From contig WAPN01000026.1 of the NCBI GenBank assembly GCA_015520735.1, positions 25,921-89,920 of the forward strand: DNA of 64,000 nucleotides. The letters run 5' to 3'. How positions within the stretch are numbered: the stretch's first letter is position 1; each line of letters starts with the position of its first letter. Source of the stretch: Desulfurococcales archaeon. Its GTDB lineage: Archaea > Thermoproteota > Thermoprotei_A > Sulfolobales > Desulfurococcaceae. Shown here in pieces: positions 55,543 through 64,000 of the stretch. The translations under genes were made by a program, and so were the position numbers. The notes under the pieces are model-generated. The model was not told where the DNA came from. It saw only the letters and a program-made list of their open reading frames with translations, and did not search any database.

Positions 55543-56154
55543 ATGGCTAGAGGCCCACGATACAAAGTACCCAGAAGAAGGAGAAGAGAAGGTAAAACCA
55601 ACTACTACAAACGCTACAGAATGATACTATCCGGTCATCCACGCTTCGTAGTCAGAAAAACCCTCAAGCACATAATAGTTCAAGTCGTGATCGCAAAGCC
55701 TGAGGGAGACGTAACAATAGCTGCAGCACACTCTCGCGAACTTGCTAAAAAGTATGGATGGCTAGGAGGACTCGGAAATACCCCGGCCGCGTATTTAACC
55801 GGGATGCTGGCGGCTCTGAGAGCGCTTAAAGCCGGAGTAAAGTACGCTGTCCCCGATATCGGGCTACACGCCCCCACCAGGGGAGCCAAGGTGTTCGCGG
55901 CTATTAAGGCGGCAAATGACGTAGGGCTAGAAGTCCCGATGGGTGATGGCATTGCTCCCTCCGAGGAGCGTATCCGTGGGGAGCACATAGCCTCCTGGGC
56001 CAAGAAGCTCCAGGAGGCAGATCCTGAGGCTTACAACAGGTTCTTCTCCCAATATATTGTGAGAGGGTTTGACCCCTCGCAGCTCCCCGCACATTTTGAT
56101 GAGGTCAAGGCCAAGATTCTCAACGAGTACGGTGTTAGCTTAGGAGGTGTATGA
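55543..56154 (+). CDS. rpl18: Large ribosomal subunit protein uL18
   Basis: uL18 binds 5S r[30 protein letters not shown] and the repeated [32 protein letters not shown] are diagnostic. It has 203 residues. From about 55790 to 56040 the DNA rises to about 60% GC, above the 40-45% of its neighbours, while the protein stays standard. It ends with ATGA overlap into uS5. Confidence 0.97.
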   Translation: MARGPRYKVPRRRRREGKTNYYKRYRMILSGHPRFVVRKTLKHIIVQVVIAKPEGDVTIAAAHSRELAKKYGWLGGLGNTPAAYLTGMLAALRALKAGVKYAVPDIGLHAPTRGAKVFAAIKAANDVGLEVPMGDGIAPSEERIRGEHIASWAKKLQEADPEAYNRFFSQYIVRGFDPSQLPAHFDEVKAKILNEYGVSLGGV

Positions 56155-56801
56155 ACATGCCCATGAATGCAGTTGATAGAGAAGCCCTCGAGTCCTGGGT
56201 ACCGAGGACAAGAGTAGGTAAAATGGTCGTTGAAGGTAAGATCACCAGTCTTAAGGATATCTTCGACAACAACCTCCCACTGCTCGAACCCGAAATAGTG
56301 GATTATCTGCTTCCCGATCTTAAATACGAGAGGATCGATGTAGGCATCGTGCAGAAAGTAACCGACGCAGGCAGAGTAAGCAGGTTCAGAGTCGTAGTCG
56401 TTATTGGAAACGGTGACGGCTTCGTGGGCGTAGGTGCCGGGAAAGCCAGACAATACTTAGTAGCGCTTAGAAAAGCATTGAGGAACGCAAAGCTCAACGT
56501 AACGCCTGTGAGAAGAGGATGTGGGAGCTGGGAGTGTCGTTGTGGAGAACCACACAGTGTCCCCTTCGTGGTAAAAGGTAAAAGTGGAAGTGTCGTCGTA
56601 ACACTGAAACCAGCGCCGAAGGGAACAGGACTAGTCGCTGGAGATGTTGCGAAAGCAGTGCTCAGAATGGCTGGCATAAAAGATGTGTGGACAGAAACAC
56701 TCGGGGAAACCAGAACAACGCTTAACTTCGCTAAAGCAGTTGTTGAGGCGCTACGTAATACCTACAAGTTTGTAACACCCGTTGACTGGCTGAAGGCTTA
56801 A
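56151..56801 (+). CDS. rps5: Small ribosomal subunit protein uS5
   Basis: uS5 is at the mRNA entry and decoding region. [24 protein letters not shown] and [25 protein letters not shown] are diagnostic. Two starts, ATG 56151 and ATG 56157, are possible; AGGAGGTG lies closer to the second. It has 216 residues from the first. Confidence 0.97.
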   Translation: MNMPMNAVDREALESWVPRTRVGKMVVEGKITSLKDIFDNNLPLLEPEIVDYLLPDLKYERIDVGIVQKVTDAGRVSRFRVVVVIGNGDGFVGVGAGKARQYLVALRKALRNAKLNVTPVRRGCGSWECRCGEPHSVPFVVKGKSGSVVVTLKPAPKGTGLVAGDVAKAVLRMAGIKDVWTETLGETRTTLNFAKAVVEALRNTYKFVTPVDWLKA

Positions 56802-56816
56802 TGAAGGTGTTGAGAA

Positions 56817-57305
56817 ATGGTGAAACTCTACGCGATCATAAGGATTAGGGGTAGAGCCGACGTTCCACCCGACGTTAAGTATACTTTAAAACTACTAAGG
56901 CTTCATAAGAAGTTCCATATGGTGATATATCCGGCCGGCCAACCTGGACTAGAGGGGATGTTGCAGAAGGTCAAGGATTGGGTTACATGGGGAGAAATAA
57001 ATTACGACACACTAGTAGAACTGCTCAGAAAACGTGGACGAACAATAGGTAATAAACCATTGACCGACGAGTATGTAGAGACAAGGCTAAAGAACTTAGG
57101 CATTTATGGTGGAATATCCGGCCTAGCTAAGGCTCTACTCGACGGGAAAGTCAAAATACACAAGCTAGATGGTATCAAGCCGGTGTTTAGGCTTCATCCA
57201 CCAAGAGGAGGATTTAAGAAAAGCACTAAGCGCCACTACAATGATGGTGGCGAGCTAGGATATCGTGGCGAAGCAATAAATGAGCTCATAAAGAGAATGC
57301 TCTAA
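56817..57305 (+). CDS. rpl30: Large ribosomal subunit protein uL30
   Basis: uL30 in the archaeal long form: [28 protein letters not shown] is the ferredoxin-like core, with the C-terminal extension containing [22 protein letters not shown]. It has 162 residues. AAGGTG lies upstream of ATG 56817. Confidence 0.96.
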   Translation: MVKLYAIIRIRGRADVPPDVKYTLKLLRLHKKFHMVIYPAGQPGLEGMLQKVKDWVTWGEINYDTLVELLRKRGRTIGNKPLTDEYVETRLKNLGIYGGISGLAKALLDGKVKIHKLDGIKPVFRLHPPRGGFKKSTKRHYNDGGELGYRGEAINELIKRML

Positions 57306-57318
57306 AGAGGTGATATGT

Positions 57319-57771
57319 ATGGTCGTTAGAAAAAGGAAGAAGAGCCGCAAGCTTCGTGGGAGAACCCGTACAATGGGATGGGGAAGAATAGGTCAGCACC
57401 GGAAAAGCGGATCTAGAGGGGGCTTCGGCGCTGTTGGAATGCACAAGCATAAATGGATGTGGGTGCTAAAATACGCGAGGAACTGGTACGGCAAACACGG
57501 TTTCACCAGGCCACCGGAACTAGTTCCGGAAATAGTGGCGATTAATGTGGGAGAACTCGATGAGCTAGCCAAGTTTTTATTATCGAAGAACCTAGCATAC
57601 AGGGAAGATAACAAGATAGTAATAGATGTTGCGAGTATGGGATACAATAAGGTTCTCGGATCAGGCAAAGTTACGTTACCGTTAAAGATAATCACTAGAT
57701 CGATAACTGAGAAGGCCAAGAAGAAAATAGAGGAAGCAGGCGGCGAAGTAGTTGTCATCGAGGAACAATAA
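57319..57771 (+). CDS. rpl15: Large ribosomal subunit protein uL15
   Basis: uL15 has the glycine-rich N-terminus [38 protein letters not shown] at 57319 is used; GTG 57310 lies inside the site AGAGGTGATA. It has 150 residues. A gap of about 120 bases and a TATA box separate it from secY. Confidence 0.97.
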   Translation: MVVRKRKKSRKLRGRTRTMGWGRIGQHRKSGSRGGFGAVGMHKHKWMWVLKYARNWYGKHGFTRPPELVPEIVAINVGELDELAKFLLSKNLAYREDNKIVIDVASMGYNKVLGSGKVTLPLKIITRSITEKAKKKIEEAGGEVVVIEEQ

Positions 57772-57836
57772 CTTGGTTTTATTTACTAGGCAATATTTTC
57801 AATACATTTTAGGAGCGTATTTACCTTTGTTACCAT

Positions 57837-57846
57837 GTTTTTAAGG
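57837..57846 (+). promoter_or_regulatory. Possible TATA box of secY
   Basis: GTTTTTAAGG lies about 50 bases before the secY start in the only sizeable gap in the downstream half of the superoperon. It may give SecY and the following genes a separate promoter. Confidence 0.4.
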
Positions 57847-57894
57847 TCAAGAGAAGCAAGGTCCCTATGATCTGGAAACATGGGAGTGATTTCA

Positions 57895-59328
57895 ATGGGC
57901 GTATTGGACGCGCTTGCGAAGATGGCATACTATATACCTACGGTTGAAAAGCCTAAGGCTAAACCCGGCCTGTATGAGAGGCTGTTATGGACGGCCATAG
58001 CCCTCGTTGTTTACGTTATAATGGCAAATACCCCTTTATATGGAATACAGATCACGGGTGCTTCTAATGTTCAGCAATTGCTCCTAGTATCGATAATATT
58101 TGCGTCTCGTAGAGGAACGCTGATGGAGCTGGGTATAGGTCCTATAGTCACGGCTGGACTGATCATGCAGATCCTTGTTGGAGCTAAGCTCATTAACCTC
58201 GATATGTCCAATCCAGAAGATAGAAGGAAATTCACGGCAGCACAAAAGTCGTTCGCACTGATACTCGCAGCTTTCGAAGCAGCCATGTATGTGTCAGCTT
58301 GTAGGTACTGGGCTCTTTCGGGCCCCAACCCGATCGCCGACTGTAGTGCCACTGCGTTGCAAAGAGTTATTGTTGGTCTACAGCTATTCTTTGCGACATA
58401 CATAGTCATACTATTAGATGAGATGATACAGAAGGGATGGGGTCTCGGTTCAGGCGTCTCGCTCTTTATTCTAGCAGGTGTTGCGCAGTACGTGTTTTGG
58501 AATCTTCTCAGCCCGATCGTTGTTAGCGGGCAAATAGTTGGCTTTATTCCCTATGCTGTGCAAGTCCTGATGTCTGGAGGCAGTATTAGTCAGATAATTG
58601 TTAGACAGGGCGGTAGAGACCTTGTAGGTCTTATAGTGACCGTATTCATAATACTGGTACTAGTGTATCTTCAGGGCATAAAAGTAGAAATACCAGTGAC
58701 GTCGCCGAGACTACGCACGGTAAAATCTAAGGTACCATTAAAGTTTCTCTATGTCACTAACATACCCGTGCTACTAGTCGGCATACTCTACTCGGACGTA
58801 CTTGTGTTTGCTAGTCTCTCCAGAATGTATCTGCAGGGAGTAGTACCGTCGGGAGTTGCAGACTTTCTAGCCAAGTATGAAAATGGCAGGCTAGTAGGAG
58901 GTCTAGCATATTATCTATCACCGCCTGGAAGCTTATACGCGACACTGTCAGATCCTATCAGAGCCTTGGTATACACGGTAACCTTGATGGGATTGGCAAC
59001 TCTCTTCGGAATAATGTGGGTGGAAATATCAGGACTAAGCGCCTCGGCACAGGCGGAGCAATTGATAAAAAGCGGCATGGAGATTCCGGGAATAAGGCGT
59101 AACCCGAAGATACTGGAGAGAATACTGAGCCGATACATATTCCCGTTGACTGTGCTTAGTAGCTTAATAGTAGCGGGAATAGCTGCTTTAGGCTCATTGC
59201 TCGGCGCCTATGGTACTGGAACAGGGTTACTACTAGCCGTTGGTATTGTGCAGCAATACTACACCATGATAGCCTATGAGAGAACGCTGGAGGCGTACCC
59301 GCTACTAAAGAGGCTAATAGGTGAGTAA
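57895..59328 (+). CDS. secY: Preprotein translocase subunit SecY
   Basis: SecY is the protein-conducting channel of the membrane. Ten hydrophobic helices are present, with the plug region after helix 1 (PLYGIQITGA), the loop region around EMIQKGWGLGSGVSLF and the loop before helix 8 with PVTSPRLRTVKSKVPLKFLYVTNIPV. It has 477 residues from ATG 57895; the ATG 15 bases upstream leaves the ribosome-binding site GGGAGTGAT inside the gene. It is the usual end of the spc operon in archaea. Confidence 0.97.
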   Translation: MGVLDALAKMAYYIPTVEKPKAKPGLYERLLWTAIALVVYVIMANTPLYGIQITGASNVQQLLLVSIIFASRRGTLMELGIGPIVTAGLIMQILVGAKLINLDMSNPEDRRKFTAAQKSFALILAAFEAAMYVSACRYWALSGPNPIADCSATALQRVIVGLQLFFATYIVILLDEMIQKGWGLGSGVSLFILAGVAQYVFWNLLSPIVVSGQIVGFIPYAVQVLMSGGSISQIIVRQGGRDLVGLIVTVFIILVLVYLQGIKVEIPVTSPRLRTVKSKVPLKFLYVTNIPVLLVGILYSDVLVFASLSRMYLQGVVPSGVADFLAKYENGRLVGGLAYYLSPPGSLYATLSDPIRALVYTVTLMGLATLFGIMWVEISGLSASAQAEQLIKSGMEIPGIRRNPKILERILSRYIFPLTVLSSLIVAGIAALGSLLGAYGTGTGLLLAVGIVQQYYTMIAYERTLEAYPLLKRLIGE

Positions 59329-59334
59329 TGACAA

Positions 59335-59778
59335 TTGTTAATAACAATAGCCCTCCTGACCGGCGCAGGTTTTTCTCTTCTTGCCGCCTTAACAATGAAG
59401 TTGATAAGCAGAACCAGCTACTTTTCTTGGGCTGTGCACATATTATCTGAGATAAAACTGCCTGAAAAGCCAAGAACAAAATCCGACTTCCGAAAAATAA
59501 GGAAATACAAACCATTAATAGACAGGGCTAAGAAAAGGATTTTCCTAATGTTCATGCTCCATATACTCATATTCATGTTCACATACACAGCCAGTATCTA
59601 TATACTCAACACCTATATTCCTCCGCATGAACAAATAGCGGAAATACCTATATACCTTCCATTCTTATCCATGCTGTCCGAAAATCATTTTGTTACTAAC
59701 GTATTATTCCTCACGCTGATTGGTTATCTTGCCCCAAGTTATTTGATTATGAGAGCGGTATATCCTACGACGCGTTAA
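59335..59778 (+). CDS. Oxa1-superfamily membrane protein (DUF106/EMC3-like, short)
   Basis: This 147-residue protein has three hydrophobic segments (residues 1-20, 68-92 and 118-140) separated by a basic loop (KLPEKPRTKSDFRKIRKYKPLIDRAKKR). Its place after SecY matches the archaeal DUF106 gene, a member of the Oxa1/YidC/EMC3 insertase superfamily. The product is shorter than many family members. TTG 59335 follows AGGTGAG. The role in membrane protein insertion is inferred from family and position. Confidence 0.68.
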   Translation: MLITIALLTGAGFSLLAALTMKLISRTSYFSWAVHILSEIKLPEKPRTKSDFRKIRKYKPLIDRAKKRIFLMFMLHILIFMFTYTASIYILNTYIPPHEQIAEIPIYLPFLSMLSENHFVTNVLFLTLIGYLAPSYLIMRAVYPTTR

Positions 59779-59843
59779 GTTTAAGAGTTACTAATACTTG
59801 GATATAGACACTCTGATATAGAGTTAGAATGGGTGTAACGATA

Positions 59844-60119
59844 ATGCCCAGACCAGCCCACAGGACAAGGAGTAGGAGGAAAGCGATTGTGAGAACCCCG
59901 GGTGGAAGAGTAACAATTCACTATGAACTGGGAAAGCCTGGGCCTGCCAGATGTGCTATCTGTGGTAAGCCACTAAACGGTGTTCCGAGAGAGATCCCTA
60001 GCGTATTGAAGAAGCTCGCTAAGACCGAGAAGAGACCGGAAAGGCCTTATGGAGGCTACATATGTCCTAAGTGTCTTTCAAGGCTCCTGCGCGAAGCAGT
60101 ACGTGCCACTATTCACTAA
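59844..60119 (+). CDS. rpl34e: Large ribosomal subunit protein eL34
   Basis: eL34 has the sequence MPRPAHRTRSRRKAIVRTPGGRVTIHYE and zinc ligands CAICGKP (residues 37-43) and CPKC (near 79-82). It has 91 residues. ATG at 59844 follows GGGTGT, so the upstream ATG 59829 is not used. Confidence 0.96.
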   Translation: MPRPAHRTRSRRKAIVRTPGGRVTIHYELGKPGPARCAICGKPLNGVPREIPSVLKKLAKTEKRPERPYGGYICPKCLSRLLREAVRATIH

Positions 60120-60258
60120 TAACATTACATCATTCATATAATGAGTAGGCCTCTCTCAATATTGTCCCGGTAAATGCTTTTCTCATCTTCAACGAGTATT
60201 TATTATTTGACTCTTTGATCATAGAAACATAGTTGTTATAATAGTTGGGTGTCGACGT

Positions 60259-60804
60259 TTGGTTGTGATTGTTGTCAGCGGACCACCGGGCAGCGGTAAG
60301 ACTACTCAGGCAAAGAAATTAGCCGAGTATTTCGATCTACGCTATCATTCTGCAGGTATGATCTTTAGAAAAATGGCTGGGGAACGTGGAATCAGTATTG
60401 AGGAGCTAAGTAGGATTGCTGCTGAGGATCCATCGATAGACATAGAGATAGATAGGAGGACATATCTGGAGGCATTGAAGGGAGACATCGTGATTGATGG
60501 ACATTTAACTGCTTGGATAATTGCAGATATAGCTGATGTAAGGATACTTATAACAGCTCCACTAATAACTAGGATTAGACGTATAGCCTTGAGGGATGGT
60601 AAATCGTTTATGGAAGCATATCGTGAGACAGTAAGGCGTGAGTACTTGCAGAAGATAAGGTTTAGAAAGTATTACGGAATAGATATTGATGATCTAAGTA
60701 TATTTGATATAATTGTCAATACGGAGAACCTTGGAATCAATGATACATTCGAAATAGTAAAGACCGCTATAGAGAAAATTTTAAAGAGGAAGCGAAAAGA
60801 TTAG
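60259..60804 (+). CDS. cmk: Cytidylate kinase
   Basis: This 181-residue archaeal CMP kinase has the P-loop SGPPGSGKTTQAKKL (residues 7-21) and the NMP-binding YHSAGMIFRKMA segment, followed by DGHLTAW. It phosphorylates CMP and dCMP. Its position between eL34 and eL14 is standard. TTG at 60259 or GTG at 60265 is the start; GGGTG lies upstream. Confidence 0.95.
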   Translation: MVVIVVSGPPGSGKTTQAKKLAEYFDLRYHSAGMIFRKMAGERGISIEELSRIAAEDPSIDIEIDRRTYLEALKGDIVIDGHLTAWIIADIADVRILITAPLITRIRRIALRDGKSFMEAYRETVRREYLQKIRFRKYYGIDIDDLSIFDIIVNTENLGINDTFEIVKTAIEKILKRKRKD

Positions 60805-60836
60805 GGAATGCTAGTTAGAATTAAGTGGTGAGATGG

Positions 60837-61127
60837 ATGCCTGCAATAGAGATTGGTCGAATATGTGTAAAGGTTGCTGGGAGAGAAGCGGGAAGGAAAT
60901 GCGTAATAGTTGATATAATAGATGATAATTTTGTCTTAGTAACAGGGCCTAAGAGCCTAACAGGTGTCAAAAGAAGAAGAGTCAATATTAAGCACATAGA
61001 ACCCCTAGACAAGGTAATTGATATTAGGCGGGGAGCATCGGACGAAGAAGTATTAAAGGCCATTGCAGCAACAGGGCTCACCGACTTCATGAAAGAAATC
61101 GTTAAGCCGAAGCTTTCCCCTGTGTGA
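60837..61127 (+). CDS. rpl14e: Large ribosomal subunit protein eL14
   Basis: eL14 has the KOW-like [29 protein letters not shown] and [14 protein letters not shown]. It has 96 residues from ATG 60837; the GTG pair upstream belongs to the ribosome-binding site. It precedes Cbf5, as usual. Confidence 0.95.
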   Translation: MPAIEIGRICVKVAGREAGRKCVIVDIIDDNFVLVTGPKSLTGVKRRRVNIKHIEPLDKVIDIRRGASDEEVLKAIAATGLTDFMKEIVKPKLSPV

Positions 61128-61287
61128 AATCATTACCTGTCTCCTATTCTCCTTATATAGCCAAGAACAAGTTTGTTATCTGTGGTTAAATACATCATAT
61201 AGTTATTATCTGAGACAATAGTAATAATTCTGTGGAAAATCAAGATAATAGTAAATATTATCACTGTTATAGGGATGGTGAACAAGT

Positions 61288-62350
61288 ATGGGTCTCGCTG
61301 AAAAAGGTCTTATCTTCATAGACAAGATAACAACACATGCTGGATTCAAGAACGAATGGATAGTGCTTAGAGAAGATGATACATCGTCTGATTACGGTGT
61401 TCTCCCGTATGAGAGGAAGATTGAGGACCATATAAGGAATGGAGTGATTAATCTCGATAAACCACCGGGGCCTACAAGTCATGAAGTAGTAGCTTGGATT
61501 AAGAAAATGTTCGGGCTAGAACGCGCCGGTCACGGGGGTACCCTAGAGCCCTAGCCTTGAGGGGCTGGGGCGGGGAAACCCCAAGGTGACCGGCGTACTA
61601 CCTGTAGCTCTAGCTAATGCTACCAAAGTAATAGGTAATGTAATACATACCGTTAAAGAATATGTAATGGTGGTTCAGCTTCACGGCGATGTTGGAGATA
61701 AGGAGCTCGCTGAAGCACTAGAGAATTTCAAAGGAACAATATACCAGAAGCCACCTCTCAGATCGAGTGTTAAGAGAACTATACGTAAGAGAACGATCTT
61801 CGAACTCGAACTACTCGAACATAATGATCGATATGTCCTGTTGAGAGTTCTCTGTGAGGCTGGCACATATATGCGTAAGCTAGCCCATGATCTAGGCCTA
61901 TTGTTGGGTGTAGGAGCTCATATGAGGGAGCTCCGCAGAACGAGAACAGGGCCTTACCGAGAAGACGAGACACTTGTTAGAATGCAGGAGGTAAGTGAGG
62001 CATTGTATCTCTGGAGGAATGAGGGAGATGAGAGATATCTACGTAGAGTAGTGTTACCCGTGGAAACAGCAATAGTCCATATACCAAAGATAATGATACG
62101 TGATACGGCTGTAGACGCAATAGCCCATGGTGCAAACCTCGCTGTCCCGGGCATCGTGAGACTGACCAGGGATGTACAGTCTGGAAAGCTTGTGGCGATC
62201 CTCACGCTCAAAGGAGAACTTGTCGCGTTAGGTCAGGCTCTCAAAAACGCAGAAGAAATTGCCCAGATGAAGAAAGGAATAGTGGTGAAGACTAAACGGG
62301 TCTACATGAAGACGGGTGTGTATCCGCCTGTCTGGAGGAAGAATAAATGA
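61288..62350 (+). CDS. cbf5: tRNA/rRNA pseudouridine synthase Cbf5 with a 31-base archaeal intron
   Basis: Cbf5 is the catalytic subunit of H/ACA RNPs and makes pseudouridine in rRNA and tRNA. The gene must be read as exons 61288-61546 and 61578-62350, giving 343 residues. The unspliced frame meets TAG after GHGGTLEP. Removing 31 bases yields GHGGTLDPKVTGVLPVAL, where the Asp is the catalytic residue. The C-terminal half has the PUA domain (DTAVDAIAHGANLAVPGI). The junction interrupts the catalytic Asp codon. ATG 61288 has GGTGAAC upstream. The end overlaps the methyltransferase by 4 bases. Confidence 0.95.
61547..61577 (+). other. Archaeal pre-mRNA intron with bulge-helix-bulge-like fold
   Basis: Inner stem GCCCTAGCC (61548-61556) pairs with GGCTGGGGC (61563-61571) around TTGAGG. 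CCCT (61541-61544) pairs with GGGG (61572-61575). Three-base loops AGA (61545-61547) and AAA (61576-61578) would be cut after their second base, giving GAC at the junction. Outer pairing CGCCGGTCAC with GTGACCGGCG (61524-61533 and 61586-61595) is perfect. One side has an extra GTA opposite AAA, so the motif is relaxed. A one-base shift of the boundaries (61548-61578) gives the same mRNA. Confidence 0.88.
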
Positions 62351-62943
62351 CACATTATTTTAGGCCCAACAAATATAGGCTGGGAAAGAAACAGGTTATC
62401 TCATTCGTCTATAAGGGGGTTACACTAGAATTTGTCACCTATTCTAGCCTGTTCTCCGGCAACAAGGTAGATCTAGGCACAAAACTGTTACTCGAATATG
62501 CCATAATCGTTGAGGAGGGCACAGTACTGGATATTGGATGCGGGTACGGAGTCATAGGAATAAGTCTTGCTAAGGCCTATCCTAAGTTGCAGATATACAT
62601 GGTAGATATAAATCCTGTCGCCGTTAAAATAGCGAAATATAATGCAAGGCTGAATGGTGTCGAGGAGCGAGTCAAGGTTCTCCAAGGTAATGTATATGAG
62701 CCCGTTAAGGACATGGTATTCGATATGATAATAAGCAACCCTCCAATATCAGCTGGTAAAGAGATTGTCGAAGAAATAATAATCGGAAGCATAAAACACC
62801 TAAAGAAAGGAGGATACGCAGAATTCGTCTTAGCAAGAGGGGCAAACTATTATATCAGCAAGCTAAACACGAGAAAGGACATAGAAGTGGTTGAGAATAT
62901 CTCTCGGAAAGGCTACACAATACTAATATTTCGACGAAAATAG
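62347..62943 (+). CDS. Class I SAM-dependent methyltransferase (RsmC-like)
   Basis: This 198-residue methyltransferase has motif I VLDIGCGYGVIG near residue 60 and the NPPI motif IISNPPISAGKE near residue 125, which together suggest an exocyclic amino group as the target, as in RsmC-type rRNA G methyltransferases. It overlaps cbf5 by 4 bases, so both probably act in rRNA maturation. The exact base is not known. Confidence 0.88.
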   Translation: MTHYFRPNKYRLGKKQVISFVYKGVTLEFVTYSSLFSGNKVDLGTKLLLEYAIIVEEGTVLDIGCGYGVIGISLAKAYPKLQIYMVDINPVAVKIAKYNARLNGVEERVKVLQGNVYEPVKDMVFDMIISNPPISAGKEIVEEIIIGSIKHLKKGGYAEFVLARGANYYISKLNTRKDIEVVENISRKGYTILIFRRK

Positions 62944-62981
62944 CAAATATAAGCCTAGGGAACAAATCCATGTAAATAGGT

Positions 62982-63067
62982 GCCGGGGTGCCCGAGCGGC
63001 CTAAGGGGCTGGCCTTGAGAGCCAGTGGGCCACGGGGCCCGCGCGGGTTCAAATCCCGCCCCCGGCG
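62982..63067 (+). tRNA. tRNA-Ser (UGA anticodon)
   Basis: The acceptor stem is GCCGGGG with CCCCGGC, followed by discriminator G. The anticodon stem CTGGC/GCCAG encloses loop CTTGAGA, so the anticodon is TGA. A long variable arm (GGGCCAC...) marks it as class II. The T arm is GCGGGTTCAAATCCCGC. No intron and no encoded CCA are seen. Confidence 0.95.
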
Positions 63068-63107
63068 CTTCTTAAAACACACTCAGAGGTAAACGAAAGT
63101 GATTAAT

Positions 63108-63476
63108 ATGAATTTGACTGTAGAATACGATAGGGATGAATTAATGAGAGCGATACAATTGTATTTCAATAAAATAATCCAGACAAGAATTATACACAAA
63201 GGCGGTAAGCGCGGTATTGCTGTGTATTTGAATATTCCAGTTGATATAGCTCGGAAATACGACATTCCCAAAAAAAGATTTAATGTAAAAATTGTTGAAA
63301 ATCAAGTTGTTTACGTAGAAGATCCTAATGGTAGATGCATTGTTAAGAATTATGGAAATAAAAGAGGACCAGCTTATTATATACTTTTCCCGTTGAAACT
63401 CTCTCACAGGACTAGGGTTCTAATATTTATTGAAAGCGAAAAACCGCTTGTGTTTAGGGTAATTACACCGGCATAA
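63108..63476 (+). CDS. Hypothetical protein beside the integrase
   Basis: This 122-residue protein is unknown. It is beta-rich (RGIAVYLNIPVDIARKYDIPKKRFNVKIVENQVVYVED) with a helix near the start. Its end overlaps the convergent integrase by 14 bases. It lies between tRNA-Ser and the recombinase and may belong to an integrated element. ATG 63108 is preferred over GTG 63099. Confidence 0.5.
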   Translation: MNLTVEYDRDELMRAIQLYFNKIIQTRIIHKGGKRGIAVYLNIPVDIARKYDIPKKRFNVKIVENQVVYVEDPNGRCIVKNYGNKRGPAYYILFPLKLSHRTRVLIFIESEKPLVFRVITPA

Positions 63477-64000
63477 GTAATTTGTATTTATCAACTATCT
63501 TCTTTGCATTCAACTTAGCTTTATTTCTATCAGTTGTTGAATACTTAGCTAGTTCATCAACGAATTTTTTCCATGTAAGATAGCGTTTATCAAGTTGAAA
63601 AATTAAGTCATCATAGCTTGTGACCGTTATGCGTTTTCTTAATTCCCCCAGTCTACCTTGGAGCAATAGCATTAATGTCTCTCCTAACAATTGCTTACCT
63701 GTTTGCCAACAAAAGGAACGTATTAATGATATTTGTGTTAGCTTGAGCTCGTTGAATGTTTTTACAATTGTTTTTGTCTTTGTCTTAATTGTTTTTATCT
63801 GGTTGTATATTGTTTTTGGTAAATATGCGTATAGAGCTGTCTTTGTTCCCTTGTAGCTTAACTTTATTTTTATGATTTCATTGCTTACATCCTTATATTG
63901 ATTGTTAAGTGAATTCATTAATTGTTTTAGTCTTATTCCACCTGAGTAGAGTAATGCGAGATATATTGAATAATATCGGGTTCTCTTTCTCGCTTCTGCT
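63463..64000 (-). CDS. Tyrosine recombinase (archaeal SSV-type integrase), C-terminal part
   Basis: Read from the window edge, the frame is open and gives RYYSIYLALLYSGGIRLKQL, the first catalytic Arg region, then a beta-hairpin region with YKGTKTALYAYLP (catalytic Lys), and a C-terminal block with LLLQGRLGELRKRITVTSYDDL. The final Tyr of TSYDD may be the nucleophile, and QGR the second Arg. SSV-type integrases cut tRNA genes; tRNA-Ser lies 400 bases away. The 5' part is outside the window, so intactness is unknown. Confidence 0.72.
   Translation of the reverse strand, partial: AEARKRTRYYSIYLALLYSGGIRLKQLMNSLNNQYKDVSNEIIKIKLSYKGTKTALYAYLPKTIYNQIKTIKTKTKTIVKTFNELKLTQISLIRSFCWQTGKQLLGETLMLLLQGRLGELRKRITVTSYDDLIFQLDKRYLTWKKFVDELAKYSTTDRNKAKLNAKKIVDKYKLLMPV

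Noticed and set aside
61524..61595. Alternative BHB register using GGGG/CCCC as the central helix with GTA and AAG bulges
   Set aside because: Splicing in that register would delete TLDPK, including the catalytic Asp, so it cannot give a working Cbf5.
62855..63082. Reverse-strand frame covering tRNA-Ser
   Set aside because: It is a shadow of the tRNA and the methyltransferase end.
1..64000. CRISPR arrays, insertion sequences and long direct repeats
   Set aside because: None were seen on reading; no repeated spacers or transposase-like genes are present.

Overview
The window is a piece of a hyperthermophilic crenarchaeal chromosome. Reverse gyrase, topoisomerase VI, RadA, two Alba proteins, PCNA, archaeal ribosomal protein order, a tRNA-endonuclease-type intron in cbf5 and a Ced-type DNA-import cluster all point there. 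Low GC in most genes and the gene mix suggest Desulfurococcales, perhaps near Staphylothermus; the genus is inference.

Layout. 1-3.9 kb: the 3' end of rtcB, then a reverse-strand type IV pilus cluster (pilin, secretion ATPase, membrane platform). 4-7 kb: the top6B-top6A operon. 7-19 kb: mixed genes, including a CDF transporter with a NifX-like tail, ThrRS, RadA, a prepilin peptidase, a frameshifted ABC exporter, a HIT protein and a second Alba. 19-31 kb: information-processing genes (reverse gyrase, Alba, XPB, a PRTase-type regulator, an AbrB-ACT protein, a PCNA that appears to start at CTG) between conserved unknowns. 31-41.4 kb: a membrane HerA-like ATPase, an Lhr-type helicase, a PAPS-reductase-family protein, then a compact cedA1-cedA-cedA2-cedB-like operon. 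41.4-62.9 kb: the S10/spc ribosomal superoperon from a SPOUT methyltransferase through L3...L15-SecY-L34e-Cmk-L14e-Cbf5. It is interrupted between L2 and S19 by a MoxR/VWA pair and a reverse-strand gene. 63-64 kb: tRNA-Ser(UGA), an orphan gene and the C-terminal part of a tyrosine recombinase, probably the edge of an integrated element.

Small genes are a large part of the content. They include S14, a 50-residue zinc-ribbon protein, a 36-residue membrane protein with its own terminator, the 49-residue CedA2-like protein and a 36-residue basic protein coupled to the SPOUT gene. At least three convincing and one or two tentative C/D box sRNA genes lie between the protein genes; two have guides that match conserved 23S rRNA sequence as remembered. 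A GC-rich, structured, unassigned RNA candidate lies at 29.2 kb.

How the genes may work together. The pilin, pilus motor and prepilin peptidase form a surface-pilus set, and the Ced-like genes form a DNA-import channel and motor; in Sulfolobales pili and Ced cooperate in DNA exchange and repair. RadA, PCNA, XPB, Lhr and the topoisomerases are the likely cellular users of imported DNA. The ribosomal block, RNase P protein, Cbf5 and C/D sRNAs form a ribosome and RNA-maturation module. Many starts have been moved from the longest reading frame to the codon that follows a Shine-Dalgarno sequence, because several genes otherwise overlap their own ribosome-binding sites.
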